27,241 bases of DNA from an uncultured Collinsella sp. (GCA_902470895.1 CABRID010000012.1:1-27241); one strand, 5' to 3'; positions 6,746 to 15,768 are shown, numbered from the stretch's first letter. The notes: generated by a model from the sequence alone, not told the origin. Numbers and translations are program-made.

Positions 6746-8269
6746 ATGCCGTGCACAACGATTCTGGTCGGTAAAAACGCAAGCTACGACGGGTCGACCC
6801 TGGTCGCGCGTAACGAGGACTCGTCCAACGGGGTATTTGAGCCCAAGCGCATGCGCGTAGTGCATCCCGACGAGCAGCCGCGTGTCTACACGAGCGTCCT
6901 GAGCCACCTGACCGTTGAGCTGCCCGATAACCCCATGCGCTATACGAGCGTCCCCGATGTTGTCCCGGGCCACGGTATCTGGGCCGAGGCCGGTTTCAAC
7001 GAGCTCAATGTTGGCATGTCCGCAACCGAGACGCTTACCACCAACGAGCGCGTCCGCGGCGCCGATCCGCTCGTGGACTACGTGCCCGCCAAGGGCAACG
7101 AGGGTGAGGACGGCTATGTGCCGGCGCAGCCCGGTGGCCTGGGCGAGGAGGACATGGTGACCCTGGTGCTGCCGTATGCCAAGTCCGCCCGCGACGGCGT
7201 GCGTATCTTGGGCGACCTGCTCGAGCGCTACGGCACCTACGAGAACAACGGTATCGCCTTTAGCGACGTGGACGAGATCTGGTGGCTCGAGACCATCGGC
7301 GGCCACCACTGGATTGCCAAGCGCGTGCCTGACGACGCCTATGTGACCATGCCCAACCAGCTGGGTATCGACAGCTTTGACCTGGATGACGCCGTGGGCG
7401 CCCAGACCGACCACATGTGCTCGGCCGACCTGCGCTCCTGGATGGCCGAGTGGCATCTGGACCTGACGCTGGGCGTCGAGGGCGACGGTCCGGCGACGGT
7501 CTTTAACCCGCGCGAGGCCTTTGGCTCGCACAGCGACAGCGACCATGTCTACAACACGCCGCGCGCGTGGTACATGCAGCGCTGCCTCAACCCCAGCGAC
7601 GTGTGGGATGGTCCCGAGGCCGACTACACGCCCGAGAGCGACGATATCCCCTGGAGCCGCGTGCCCGAGCGCAAGGTGACCATCGAGGACATCAAGTACG
7701 TGCTTTCGAGCCACTACCAGGGCACGGAGTACGACTGCTACGGCAGCAAGGGCACGCCCGCCACGCGCGGCGCCTATCGCCCCATCGGCATCAACCGCAA
7801 CAGCCAGCTCGCCGTGTTGCAGCTGCGTCCCTATGCGCAGCCGGCCTATCGCGCCGTGCAGTGGATGGCCTTTGGCTCCAACTCGTTTAACGCGCTGGTT
7901 CCGCTGTACGCCAACGTCGAGACCATGCCCGAGTACTATGCCGACACGCAGGCTCGCGTGACGTCCGAAAACTTCTACTGGGCCAACCGCCTGATCGGTG
8001 CCCTGGCCGACGTCCGTTTCCATGAGTGCGGCCGCGCGGTCGAGGATTATCAGGAGAAGATCGGTGGCATGGGCCACAAGCAGATCCATGACGTCGACGC
8101 TGCCGTAGCCGCTCTGCCCGAGGTCGAGGTGCCTGCCGAGCTTGCACGCGCCAACGAGGCCTTTGCCGAGCGTGTTCGCGTGGAGACCGATGCCCTGCTG
8201 GGCAAGGTGCTTTACACCACGAGCTGCGCCATGAAGAACTCTTTCGCGATGAATGACAACGTGAGGTAG
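6746..8269 (+). CDS. C69 family dipeptidase (PepD type)
   Basis: A 507-residue N-terminal-nucleophile dipeptidase of peptidase family C69. The protein begins MPCTTILVGKNAS, the family hallmark: removal of the first two residues exposes Cys3 as nucleophile. GSTLVARNED, EAGFNELNVGMS and the central motif EIWWLETIGGHHWIAKRVPDD are also typical. An ATG six bases earlier (6740) overlaps the Shine-Dalgarno AAGGAGG and is rejected. There is no signal peptide, so it should be cytosolic and release amino acids from dipeptides. About 100 bases separate it from folD; TACACT near 6702 is a possible -10 element, so it probably has its own promoter. Confidence 0.92.
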   Translation: MPCTTILVGKNASYDGSTLVARNEDSSNGVFEPKRMRVVHPDEQPRVYTSVLSHLTVELPDNPMRYTSVPDVVPGHGIWAEAGFNELNVGMSATETLTTNERVRGADPLVDYVPAKGNEGEDGYVPAQPGGLGEEDMVTLVLPYAKSARDGVRILGDLLERYGTYENNGIAFSDVDEIWWLETIGGHHWIAKRVPDDAYVTMPNQLGIDSFDLDDAVGAQTDHMCSADLRSWMAEWHLDLTLGVEGDGPATVFNPREAFGSHSDSDHVYNTPRAWYMQRCLNPSDVWDGPEADYTPESDDIPWSRVPERKVTIEDIKYVLSSHYQGTEYDCYGSKGTPATRGAYRPIGINRNSQLAVLQLRPYAQPAYRAVQWMAFGSNSFNALVPLYANVETMPEYYADTQARVTSENFYWANRLIGALADVRFHECGRAVEDYQEKIGGMGHKQIHDVDAAVAALPEVEVPAELARANEAFAERVRVETDALLGKVLYTTSCAMKNSFAMNDNVR

Positions 8270-8368
8270 GGATTTCCCGTCGATCGAATAGCGCGAAAAC
8301 GCTTTGTCGCTTTCGCTCAATCTTGGGTACAAGAACGCCAATGCAGTTGTTTGTGATTGGAGATAACC

Positions 8369-8785
8369 ATGGTTATGAAACTCGATCAGCTTGTTAACGG
8401 CGCCATTAACGTGGGCTTTGGCGCTGCCGCCGTTGCTGTCGAAGGCGGCAAGAAGGTCCTCGACGACCTTAACACCAAGGGCGAGCAGGTCCGCAAGGAC
8501 ACCACCACCCCCGATATCGCCCGCAGTGTGTCCGACATGTTCGAGCAGGCCGGCGGTACCATCTCCGATCTGACCGAGCGCTTGGGCATGCAGGGCGAGA
8601 CCGCGGCCCAGCGCGTGCTTGACGAGCTCATCCTTGCCCGGGTCCGCGTCATGACCGCCCCCGAGCGCACGGCCTTCCTGGCCCATGTGCGCGACATCGT
8701 CGATTCGGTCGAGGACAACGTGACCTCGGTGCCCGTCGAGTCCGTTGAGCCCGACGATGCGAAGGATACCGAAGAGGCCGAGTAG
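8369..8785 (+). CDS. phasin-like small helical protein
   Basis: A 138-residue, largely alpha-helical protein. The N terminus (KLDQLVNGAINVGFGAAAVAVEGGKKVLDDL) is a Gly/Ala-rich amphipathic stretch, followed by charged helices (KGEQVRKD, SVSDMFEQAGGTISDLTERLG) and an acidic tail. This resembles phasin/PHA-granule-associated proteins in layout, but no polyhydroxyalkanoate genes are present here and the granule role is not implied. TTGGAG six bases before the ATG at 8369 sets the start. It ends eight bases before the ABC1/UbiB gene, so the two form an operon and may act on the same membrane lipid process. Confidence 0.75.
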   Translation: MVMKLDQLVNGAINVGFGAAAVAVEGGKKVLDDLNTKGEQVRKDTTTPDIARSVSDMFEQAGGTISDLTERLGMQGETAAQRVLDELILARVRVMTAPERTAFLAHVRDIVDSVEDNVTSVPVESVEPDDAKDTEEAE

Positions 8786-8793
8786 CAGCGCAG

Positions 8794-10557
8794 ATGGCAG
8801 ATTCCACCACCGATTACAACAATCTAGATCCTTTGGGTGACGAGGCGGCGGTTGTCGATGAGGTCGATGCCGCCGTCTCGGGCGCTCGCAAAAAGCCGCG
8901 CGCTGTCGATATGGTGCCCGAAGAGCCCGACGCGATGGCGCCGGACGAGGAATACCAGCTCACGCCGGCGGGTCGTCGCGAACGCATCGGGCAGATTGTT
9001 CGCTTGGTCAAAAAGTACCGTGTGTGGGATAACCTCACGCCGGTTCGCTTGCGCCGCCTGCTCGAGGAGCTCGGCCCCATGTTCGTCAAGATGGGGCAGA
9101 TTCTGGCCAACCGGTCCGAGATTCTGCCGCAGCGCTTTTGCGATGAGCTGCGCCGTCTGCGTTCCGACGTGGAGCCGGTGCCCTACGAGGTAGTGCTCCG
9201 CTGCTTGGAAGAGGAATACGGCCTGCGCCTGGGGGAGATGTTCGATGCGATCGACCCCAATCCGCTTGGTAGCGCATCGCTCGCGCAGGTGCACCGCGCC
9301 CGCCTGGTGACCGGCGAGGACGTGGCCGTTAAGGTGCAGCGCCCCGGTGCGCAGCAGGTTATGGCACAGGACATCGATATCATCCGCTCGGTGGTGCGTA
9401 TCGTTTCCAAGTTCGTCAACACCGATCAATTCGTTGATCTGCACGGCGTAGTCGAGGAGTTGTGGACCTCGTTTCGCGAGGAGACCAACTTTTTGGCCGA
9501 GGCCAAAAACCTCAACGACTTCTACGAGTTCCATAAGAGCGTTCATGGCGTGACGTGCCCTAAATCCTATCTGGACCTGTGCACCGAGCACGTGGTGGTT
9601 ATGGACTACGTCGACGGCATTTCGATCGCCGATCCCGAACGCTTGGTGGCCGAGGGCTATGACTTGGAAAAGATCGGTGCCGCGATTGTCGAGGACTACT
9701 CTACGCAGGTGCTCGATGACGGTTTTTTCCATGCCGACCCGCATGCGGGAAACATCATTCTCAAGGACGGCATCGTCTACTTTATCGACTTGGGCATGGT
9801 CGGACGCATGTCGAGTCACGATCGCGGTATCGTCAAGGACATGATTTTCGCCGTGGCCGAGGGTGACGTGCCCAAGCTCAAGGATTCGCTCATGCGCTTC
9901 GCCGTGACGCGTGGCGATTCGGCCGAGCTCGATCATTCAGCGTTTTTGTCCGACCTTGACTTTATCGTGGCTGACTTTGCGGGCCTTGACCTGAAGGATC
10001 TGGATATCGGCGAGTTTTTGACCTCGCTGTTAAACCTCGCGCGTAAGAATGACGTTGAGCTGCCGAGCGTGGTGACAATGTTCGCGCGCGGCATGGTGAC
10101 GCTCGAGGGTCTGCTGACCGAGTACATGCCCAACGTCAACATGATCCAGATCATTCAGGCTCATATCAAAAACGAGAAGAGCATCTATGCCCGCATGCGC
10201 GAGATGAGCCGCGACCTTGCCGCGAGCAGCTATCGCGCGGCAAAAGGCTCGCTCGAGGCGGCCGAGTATCTGGGCTTGGCTTCGCGTATGCTCACGCGCG
10301 GCCAGCTTAAGGTGAACACGCAGATCATGAGCAGCGATAAGGCGCTGCGACAGCTGGGCGGAATCATCGACCGCATGTCGATGGCGATTGTGATCGCCGG
10401 TCTGTTTATCGGTTCGTCGGTGGTGTACTATGCACGCATCGAGCCGGTTGTGTTTGGTATCCCAGTCATTGGCTTTATGGGCTACGTGAGCGCGCTGGTG
10501 CTGGCGCTTATGCTGGGTCGCAATATCTGGCTCAACAGCCACGGCGGCAAGCACTAG
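8794..10557 (+). CDS. ABC1/AarF/UbiB family atypical kinase
   Basis: A 587-residue member of the UbiB/ADCK protein-kinase-like family. An acidic N-terminal extension (residues 1-55) precedes the KxGQ motif (KMGQ, 99-102), the modified nucleotide loop (SASLAQV, 160-166), the VAVK lysine at 180, the catalytic HADPHAGN (313-320) and the metal-binding IDLG (331-334). Two C-terminal membrane helices begin at MAIVIAGLFIGSSVVYY and VIGFMGYVSALVLALML. In bacteria that make ubiquinone the family supports its synthesis; Gram-positive anaerobes often keep it without that pathway, so its substrate is unknown here. It follows the phasin-like gene closely and is ended by the terminator at 10609-10636. No strong ribosome binding site precedes the ATG, consistent with translational coupling. 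Confidence 0.93.
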   Translation: MADSTTDYNNLDPLGDEAAVVDEVDAAVSGARKKPRAVDMVPEEPDAMAPDEEYQLTPAGRRERIGQIVRLVKKYRVWDNLTPVRLRRLLEELGPMFVKMGQILANRSEILPQRFCDELRRLRSDVEPVPYEVVLRCLEEEYGLRLGEMFDAIDPNPLGSASLAQVHRARLVTGEDVAVKVQRPGAQQVMAQDIDIIRSVVRIVSKFVNTDQFVDLHGVVEELWTSFREETNFLAEAKNLNDFYEFHKSVHGVTCPKSYLDLCTEHVVVMDYVDGISIADPERLVAEGYDLEKIGAAIVEDYSTQVLDDGFFHADPHAGNIILKDGIVYFIDLGMVGRMSSHDRGIVKDMIFAVAEGDVPKLKDSLMRFAVTRGDSAELDHSAFLSDLDFIVADFAGLDLKDLDIGEFLTSLLNLARKNDVELPSVVTMFARGMVTLEGLLTEYMPNVNMIQIIQAHIKNEKSIYARMREMSRDLAASSYRAAKGSLEAAEYLGLASRMLTRGQLKVNTQIMSSDKALRQLGGIIDRMSMAIVIAGLFIGSSVVYYARIEPVVFGIPVIGFMGYVSALVLALMLGRNIWLNSHGGKH

Positions 10558-10608
10558 AGGCTGTGACCGTCACCACATTCTCCTATCGCAAACAACAGCT
10601 TTTACCTT

Positions 10609-10636
10609 GGGCTTCGCCTGCGTGCGAGGCCCTTTT
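10609..10636 (+). terminator. intrinsic terminator after the UbiB-family gene
   Basis: The stem GGGCTTCGC (10609-10617) with GCGAGGCCC (10624-10632), one wobble pair, has a 6-base loop and is followed by TTTT. It separates the UbiB operon from the cobalamin module. Confidence 0.75.
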
Positions 10637-10649
10637 GCGTGATAGCATA

Positions 10650-10677
10650 TTGACGGTTTTAATCGATGGCCTAGATG
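10650..10677 (+). promoter_or_regulatory. promoter of the cobalamin module
   Basis: TTGACG (10650-10655), a 16-base spacer and TAGATG (10672-10677) lie directly upstream of the riboswitch and downstream of the terminator, where a promoter must be. The hexamers are fair rather than perfect matches. Confidence 0.5.
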
Positions 10678-10680
10678 GTG

Positions 10681-10850
10681 GTGCGGAGACGCACGAATGC
10701 GCGGTTTTCCTGCGCGTTTGGGGGAATCGGGGTGCAAGTCCCCGGCTGTACCAGTAACCGTAATTCCTCTTGGCTCGGGATGTTCGCGTCGCAGATCGGA
10801 CGGCGCGCCCGAGTCGTTAAGGTTAAGTCGGATCGCCTCCCATCTTGCAT
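10681..10850 (+). promoter_or_regulatory. cobalamin (AdoCbl-type) riboswitch
   Basis: The leader carries conserved cobalamin riboswitch blocks in order: GTGCG-GAGA-CGCAC and GCGC...GCGC hairpins, then GGGGGAATCGGGGTGCAAGT and CCCCGGCTG with CCAGTAACCGTAA (the family core around 10719-10763), then a variable GC-rich domain, and AAGTCGGATCGCCTCCC (about 10825-10841), the 3' conserved box. A following hairpin GCGGC-GTAT-GCCGC (10857-10870) and the purine-rich GGAGGAAAGGGGG (10889-10901) are candidates for the expression platform. No intrinsic terminator is seen before the coding region, so control is more likely at translation. The boundaries are approximate. Confidence 0.87.
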
Positions 10851-10988
10851 GCGGCTGCGGCGTATGCCGCCGGTGTGCATAGGGCTCTGGAGGAAAGGGG
10901 GACCCCGATGGGGGAACTCGAGCGCAACATGCGCGATGACGTGGGGCAGCTTCAAGGCAACGCTCCAAGTACAGACAGTAGGAGACAA

Positions 10989-13900
10989 ATGGATATGTTT
11001 GAGGACGAGTGCCAGCGTGCCTCGCTTCGTCGCCGTGGCGTAATCGCGCGCGGCGTGGCAAAGCGCTGCCTGGTGGCATTCCTGGCCTTCGCGATGGCCT
11101 TCAGCACCACGCCGGCTCAGCTGTGGGCCGAGGGTGCCGAGGGCATTACCGACGCTGTGGCTCAGGCTACGACGCCAGGCGAGGACGCAGCGCTTGCGGG
11201 CGGTACCGCTGAGCAGAGCGGCGCCGAGATTTCGGATTCCGGGAGCGCGCCTGCAGCTAGTGCCGCCACTACAGAGGCAGCAACTGGCGACGAAGGCTCG
11301 GCGACGGGGGAGAGCCCTGCCACGAGCGAGCGGTCTTCGACGGCATCCGCTGGCCAAGCAGGATCTGCCGCCGCGGCTGCCGTCCAGACAGAGAACCCGA
11401 CAGAAACTGGCGATGTCGTCAAGAAGCAAATCGAGGTCTCGTTCTCGATTATCGGCACCGATGCCGACGGCAAGGCTCAGACCTGGGTGGCACCTACGCA
11501 GCTCAAGCTCGACGAGGGCGCGACGGCTGCGGATGCCTTCATTAAGCTGCAGCAGAAGACGGGCTTCAAGGCGGATTACGATCCGAACACGGCATACGGT
11601 TTCTACCTCAAAAGCATCACATCCCCGAGCGATGGCCGCACGCTTGCCTACGATCCGACGACTTATGCCTTCTGGCAGCTGTTCGTCGACGGCGCGTCTT
11701 CCTCGGTTGGCGCGAGCAGCGTTAAGCTCACCCAGGGGCAGAAGATTGAGTTTGCCTATACGGCTGGTAGCGCGTCCCCTGTCGTTAAGGACCAGGTTGC
11801 CGCAAATGTGACCGTCATTGGTCGCGATGCCCAGGGCAAGACTCAGGCTTGGGTCGATAACGCGCAGTATGTGGTGACGTCCGGCTCGAGCGCGCTTGAT
11901 CTTACGAAGGTCGCACTCGAGGCGAACGACATTGACGCCGTTGCTGCGGGCTCCTTCATTCTGAGCCTTAAGTACAACGGTGTTGAGCTGGGTACGCCCC
12001 AAGATTATTCGACCTATTGGCAGCTGTTCATCAACGGCAAGTCGAGTGACTATACGGCGGACAATGTCACCATCCATGCCGGCGATACCGTTACGTGGTT
12101 CTACGGTGGCTGGGGCGACCAGCTGCCCTCCGATTCTGTCCATGCTTCTGTTCAGGTTCTCGGTAAGGACAAGGACGGCAAGCAGCAGGTTTGGGCTTCG
12201 ACGGGCCAGACGAGTCTCAAGGCAGGCTCCACTGCCAAGGATCTCCTTGAGCAGACCGGCCTTAAGCTCGATGCTAGCGAATCGTCTTGGGGCTGGTTCC
12301 TCAACGGCATTTATTCGCCGTTCGATGGTAAGTCCTATGGCTGGGATGCTGCGACCAATAGCTATTGGCGCTTCTACGTAAATGGCAAGTTCGCCGACGT
12401 TGGCGCCGGTGCCTACGAGCTCCATGAGGGCGATGCCGTCACCTTTATGTATGGTGCTGACGCCGATGCCCTTCCTGGCCAGGTTCTTGGGTCTGTCGAT
12501 GTTATCGGTCCCGATGTCAACGGCAACAATGCTCGCTGGGGCTCGGCAAGCAACGTTTCTCTGCCCGAAGGCTCTACTGCCCAGAACCTTATTGAGACGG
12601 TTCTGAAGGCCAAGGGCGTTACATACAACGGCTCCCAGAGTGGTGAGTACTGGTTCCTCAATTCCATCAACTCGCCATTCGAAGACGAGACGTACGGCTA
12701 TGATGGTGCGACCAACAAATATTGGCACCTGTATATCAATGGAGAGCCCTCCTTACTCTGCGCTAATCAGATTACGCTCAAGAGCGGCGATAAGGTCACA
12801 CTTGCCTATACCACCGACGATTCGGCCATGCCCGATCCCGACAAGATTGTCGTGGACCCGGGTGCGACGACTCCTGATTGGGATGCCGAGTGGGCCGGCT
12901 ACGGCAACAGTGGCAACGGTTCGACCGTAACGGATGCCAAGACGCCTGCGCAGGCCGCCGGTCTTAAGTGGGCCTTCGATTGGAAGGCCGAGTCTGGTCA
13001 GCAGTATGCCAACTGCAGCGAGCCTGTCATTGCTAACGGCTTTGTGTACATCGCGACCGAGAACGAGCTCATTAAGATCGATTCGTCCACGGGCAAAAAG
13101 GTTGCCTCTGCGCCGCTTGCCTCCAAGGTGAGCTATACCTCTCGCCCGATCTATACCAATGGCCTTATCATCGTTCCGCTCAACGGCGGTGCGGTCCAGG
13201 CGATTACTGCAGACAAGCTGATCTGCAAGTGGCTGACGCCTGGTTTGACGGACTTGACGCAGAGCTCCTGCACCGTCGTTTCGGACGGCGAGTACGTCTA
13301 TGTAGGCTCGTCCGATATTTCGTATGACGAGAATTACAATGCGACCTACGGCAACGGCTCCTTTGCGCGCATTAAGATTGCCACGGGCGAAGTTTCTTGG
13401 CAGAACATCGACCCTGCCGAGGGCTATTACTGGACTGGTGCGGCTTTGACGGATAAGTATGCCATCGTTCCTACGAGCGCGGGTACGCTTAAGTGCATTG
13501 ATAAGACGACGGGCGATGTCGTTTCGACCATGAAGCTCGGCGCTCTCGCGAACGCCGACTGTGTCGCCGATCCGTCCAATGGTTCGACCTTCTATCAGAT
13601 GACGCACGATGGAAAGCTCCATGTGATTTCGCTTTCGGCGAAGGGCGTACTGAGCGAGCAGAAGACGGTCGATCTGGGTCTTACTAATAACATGAGCGCA
13701 CCGGCGGTGGCTGGCGAAAACTTGATTGTCGGCGGACAGACGGCTACTGGCTCTGCTCTGGCTCTCTATAATCTGAAGACCGGTAAGACCACGATGGTCA
13801 CCGCTGCTGACGGTAAAGAACTTCCGGCCGGATTTAACGGTATTGCTGCTACTCCGCTGGTGAGTGTTCAGGGCGGCAAGACCTATGTGTACTTTACCGT

Positions 13901-14816
13901 TAACAGCGCGGATAGCAAGGATTACGTCAACTACTCTGCTGGTGGTGGCGTGTATCGCTATACACTCGGCGATGCAGAGGCGACGCAGATTTATGATGCG
14001 GCTGGCCATTACCAGCACTGCGACTCTCCGGTCATTGCCGATGCATCTGGCAACCTGTACTACATCAATGACTCGGGCACGCTGTTCAAGCTGGGGGCCG
14101 TTGAGTCTTGGACGGTTGCCTTTAATTCCAACGGCGGGTCTGCTTGCGACACTAAGTTTGTTGCTACGGCCGATGGCAAGCTGGTCAAGCCGGCCGATCC
14201 GACACGCGATGGCTACACTTTCGGCGGTTGGTATACCGATGAAGCCTGCACGCGGGCGTATGACTTCGCCACGCCGGTGACGGCCGATCTGACGCTGTAT
14301 GCCAAGTGGACCAAGAATGCCACCAACCCTGGCGGTAATGGCGGTTCTGGCACTAATGGTGGCAACGGTGGCGCTGGCAACGGTTCCGGTGCTGGCGCTG
14401 GCACGGGCACGGGTTCCGGCTCCGGCACGAAGGGCCAGCAGGCTGGCGGCGCTGTCGCTCCGGGTCATAAGCCGATGACCAAGACGACGGTGTCGACCAA
14501 GACCGAGACCAAGGACAACAAGCCCAACAAGAAGGACTCCGATAAGTCCGATAAGAAGGACGAGAAGAAGTCTGACAAGAAGTCTGACAAGAAGTCTGAC
14601 AAGAAGGACAGCAAGTCCGACAAGAAGTCCGATTCCAAGTCCGATACGGGTGCTGCTTCTACGGCCACTGCTAAGAAGCCCTCTAGTGCTTCCGAGCAGG
14701 AGACTGGCGCCAACCCGCTCGCCATTGTTGGCGTTGCCGCCGGCGTGATTGGCCTCGCGCTCATCGCCGTCTTCGTGCTGACCAAGCGCGGCAAGGGTGA
14801 CGGTAATGCCCGATAA
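10989..14816 (+). CDS. surface protein with four DUF4430 domains and a beta-propeller
   Basis: An exported protein of about 1275 residues under the cobalamin riboswitch. Basic RRRGVIARGVAKR leads a signal peptide ending near QLWAEG. Four transcobalamin-like DUF4430 domains follow (about residues 144-260, 266-375, 383-490, 497-614), each with the signature FWQLFVDG, YWQLFINGK, YWRFYVNGK or YWHLYINGE. Residues about 655-1035 form a PQQ/WD-like beta-propeller with repeated IDSSTGKKV-type turns. An InlB/Flg_new repeat follows (1039-1110; FGGWYTDEACTRAYDF), then Gly-rich and Lys/Ser/Asp-rich stretches, and a C-terminal membrane segment ending in KRGKG. It probably displays cobalamin-binding domains on the cell surface. 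Start choice: ATG 10989 with AGGAG four bases before it; ATG 10908, after GGAGGAAAGGGGG, would add 27 residues and is possible. Confidence 0.85.
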   Translation: MDMFEDECQRASLRRRGVIARGVAKRCLVAFLAFAMAFSTTPAQLWAEGAEGITDAVAQATTPGEDAALAGGTAEQSGAEISDSGSAPAASAATTEAATGDEGSATGESPATSERSSTASAGQAGSAAAAAVQTENPTETGDVVKKQIEVSFSIIGTDADGKAQTWVAPTQLKLDEGATAADAFIKLQQKTGFKADYDPNTAYGFYLKSITSPSDGRTLAYDPTTYAFWQLFVDGASSSVGASSVKLTQGQKIEFAYTAGSASPVVKDQVAANVTVIGRDAQGKTQAWVDNAQYVVTSGSSALDLTKVALEANDIDAVAAGSFILSLKYNGVELGTPQDYSTYWQLFINGKSSDYTADNVTIHAGDTVTWFYGGWGDQLPSDSVHASVQVLGKDKDGKQQVWASTGQTSLKAGSTAKDLLEQTGLKLDASESSWGWFLNGIYSPFDGKSYGWDAATNSYWRFYVNGKFADVGAGAYELHEGDAVTFMYGADADALPGQVLGSVDVIGPDVNGNNARWGSASNVSLPEGSTAQNLIETVLKAKGVTYNGSQSGEYWFLNSINSPFEDETYGYDGATNKYWHLYINGEPSLLCANQITLKSGDKVTLAYTTDDSAMPDPDKIVVDPGATTPDWDAEWAGYGNSGNGSTVTDAKTPAQAAGLKWAFDWKAESGQQYANCSEPVIANGFVYIATENELIKIDSSTGKKVASAPLASKVSYTSRPIYTNGLIIVPLNGGAVQAITADKLICKWLTPGLTDLTQSSCTVVSDGEYVYVGSSDISYDENYNATYGNGSFARIKIATGEVSWQNIDPAEGYYWTGAALTDKYAIVPTSAGTLKCIDKTTGDVVSTMKLGALANADCVADPSNGSTFYQMTHDGKLHVISLSAKGVLSEQKTVDLGLTNNMSAPAVAGENLIVGGQTATGSALALYNLKTGKTTMVTAADGKELPAGFNGIAATPLVSVQGGKTYVYFTVNSADSKDYVNYSAGGGVYRYTLGDAEATQIYDAAGHYQHCDSPVIADASGNLYYINDSGTLFKLGAVESWTVAFNSNGGSACDTKFVATADGKLVKPADPTRDGYTFGGWYTDEACTRAYDFATPVTADLTLYAKWTKNATNPGGNGGSGTNGGNGGAGNGSGAGAGTGTGSGSGTKGQQAGGAVAPGHKPMTKTTVSTKTETKDNKPNKKDSDKSDKKDEKKSDKKSDKKSDKKDSKSDKKSDSKSDTGAASTATAKKPSSASEQETGANPLAIVGVAAGVIGLALIAVFVLTKRGKGDGNAR
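14565..14600 (+). repeat. three tandem 12-bp repeats in the charged linker
   Basis: AAGAAGTCTGAC occurs three times without change, encoding KKSD three times, within a longer degenerate KKSD/DKSDKK tract. Gain or loss of a unit keeps the frame and would alter only the length of the wall-spanning linker. Confidence 0.9.
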
Positions 14817-15708
14817 GCCCAAGGAGACCAGCGGGCAACAGCCCGACTCCTCGTTTATCCAGCTCGATGATCAAAAGCAAAAGGGCGCCGCTTCGGCGGC
14901 GTCCACCTCTCGTCGCAAGGCGCTCCTCGGCGTTCTGACTGCTGCATGCACCATTCTGATCGTCGTCTCGCTGGGTTTCGTCCATCCTTCCACAAGCGGT
15001 GCCTGGTCCATCGACTGGATCATTCAGTCCGTGACGGGGGAGAGCGTCGTTTCCAAGGATGACAATGGGTCTGGCTCGTCTACCGCTTCGGGCGAGGCCA
15101 GTTCCAAGGATTCCAAATCTTCGGATGCTGCAAAAGATGAGTCCAAGGGCTCGAACGACGCCAAAGATGATTCCGAGTCTTCGGACAAGGAATCGGACAA
15201 AAACTCGGATAGCAAGAAGTCCGAGGACCAGGACGGCAAGAAGTCTGGCGATAAATCCGCTGCCCAGAATACGGGAGCCGGCGATACTTCCAAGGTGTCT
15301 GGTGGTGCTTCTTCGGGCGGTGGCCAGTCGTCTAATGGAGCCTCATCCTCTAATGGTGGAAACGCCTCCTCGGGCGGCCAGAGCGGCTCGCAGGAGTCCA
15401 ACTACGTTACGGTGACGGTTTCGGTCACATCGAGCGCCGTGGGCAATCCTGTGTCCTCTGGTGGCACCTTTACCTTTAACGAAGGCGCTACCGTCTACGA
15501 TGCCCTGTGCGCGCTGGGCCTTTCTGTCAACGCACATGGCTCGTCGTACGGCACGTATGTCTCCGCGATTGGTGGTTTGGCCGAGAAACAGTACGGCGGC
15601 ACGAGCGGCTGGATGTACTCCGTCAACGGCACAACGCCCATGACGGCCTGCAGCAACTACGTTCTCTCCAATGGCGACAACGTTGTTTGGTATTACGTAA
15701 CGGGCTAG
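14806..15708 (+). CDS. membrane-anchored single DUF4430 protein
   Basis: A 300-residue protein. A short cytoplasmic N terminus and RRK precede one membrane helix (about residues 39-59, LLGVLTAACTILIVVSLGFV). An extracellular Ser/Asp/Lys linker (about 85-190) follows, then one C-terminal DUF4430 domain (about 200-300) with GATVYDALCALGLSV, GWMYSVNGT and NGDNVVWYYV, the transcobalamin C-terminal-like signature. The ATG overlaps the end of the preceding gene by 11 bases and AAGG lies nine bases upstream, so translation is coupled. A GTG three codons earlier is less likely. It is probably the membrane-proximal partner of the four-domain protein in cobalamin capture. No ABC or ECF transporter is encoded in the operon. 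Confidence 0.85.
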   Translation: MPDKPKETSGQQPDSSFIQLDDQKQKGAASAASTSRRKALLGVLTAACTILIVVSLGFVHPSTSGAWSIDWIIQSVTGESVVSKDDNGSGSSTASGEASSKDSKSSDAAKDESKGSNDAKDDSESSDKESDKNSDSKKSEDQDGKKSGDKSAAQNTGAGDTSKVSGGASSGGGQSSNGASSSNGGNASSGGQSGSQESNYVTVTVSVTSSAVGNPVSSGGTFTFNEGATVYDALCALGLSVNAHGSSYGTYVSAIGGLAEKQYGGTSGWMYSVNGTTPMTACSNYVLSNGDNVVWYYVTG

Positions 15709-15730
15709 AGGCCTCGACATAGCGCGCCAG

Positions 15731-15768
15731 ACGGGCGGTTCGGACCAACATCCGGACCGCCCGTTTTT
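15731..15768 (+). terminator. strong intrinsic terminator of the cobalamin module
   Basis: A 13-bp stem, ACGGGCGGTTCGG (15731-15743) with CCGGACCGCCCGT (15752-15764), with one wobble pair and an 8-base loop, runs into TTTTT. Confidence 0.93.

Noticed and set aside
6731..8686. 651-codon minus-strand open frame opposite the dipeptidase
   Set aside because: Low-complexity Gly/Val/His composition and no start signal; the plus strand encodes the C69 peptidase with its N-terminal Cys motif.
12753..14822. Long minus-strand open frame opposite the DUF4430 protein
   Set aside because: An Arg/Ala/Gly-rich shadow frame caused by GC-rich third positions; the plus strand has clear domains, signal peptide and riboswitch.
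14475..15300. Repetitive Lys/Ser/Asp-coding sequence considered as a CRISPR-like or regulatory repeat
   Set aside because: The repeats are short, in frame and encode flexible linkers; there are no spacers and no cas genes in the window.
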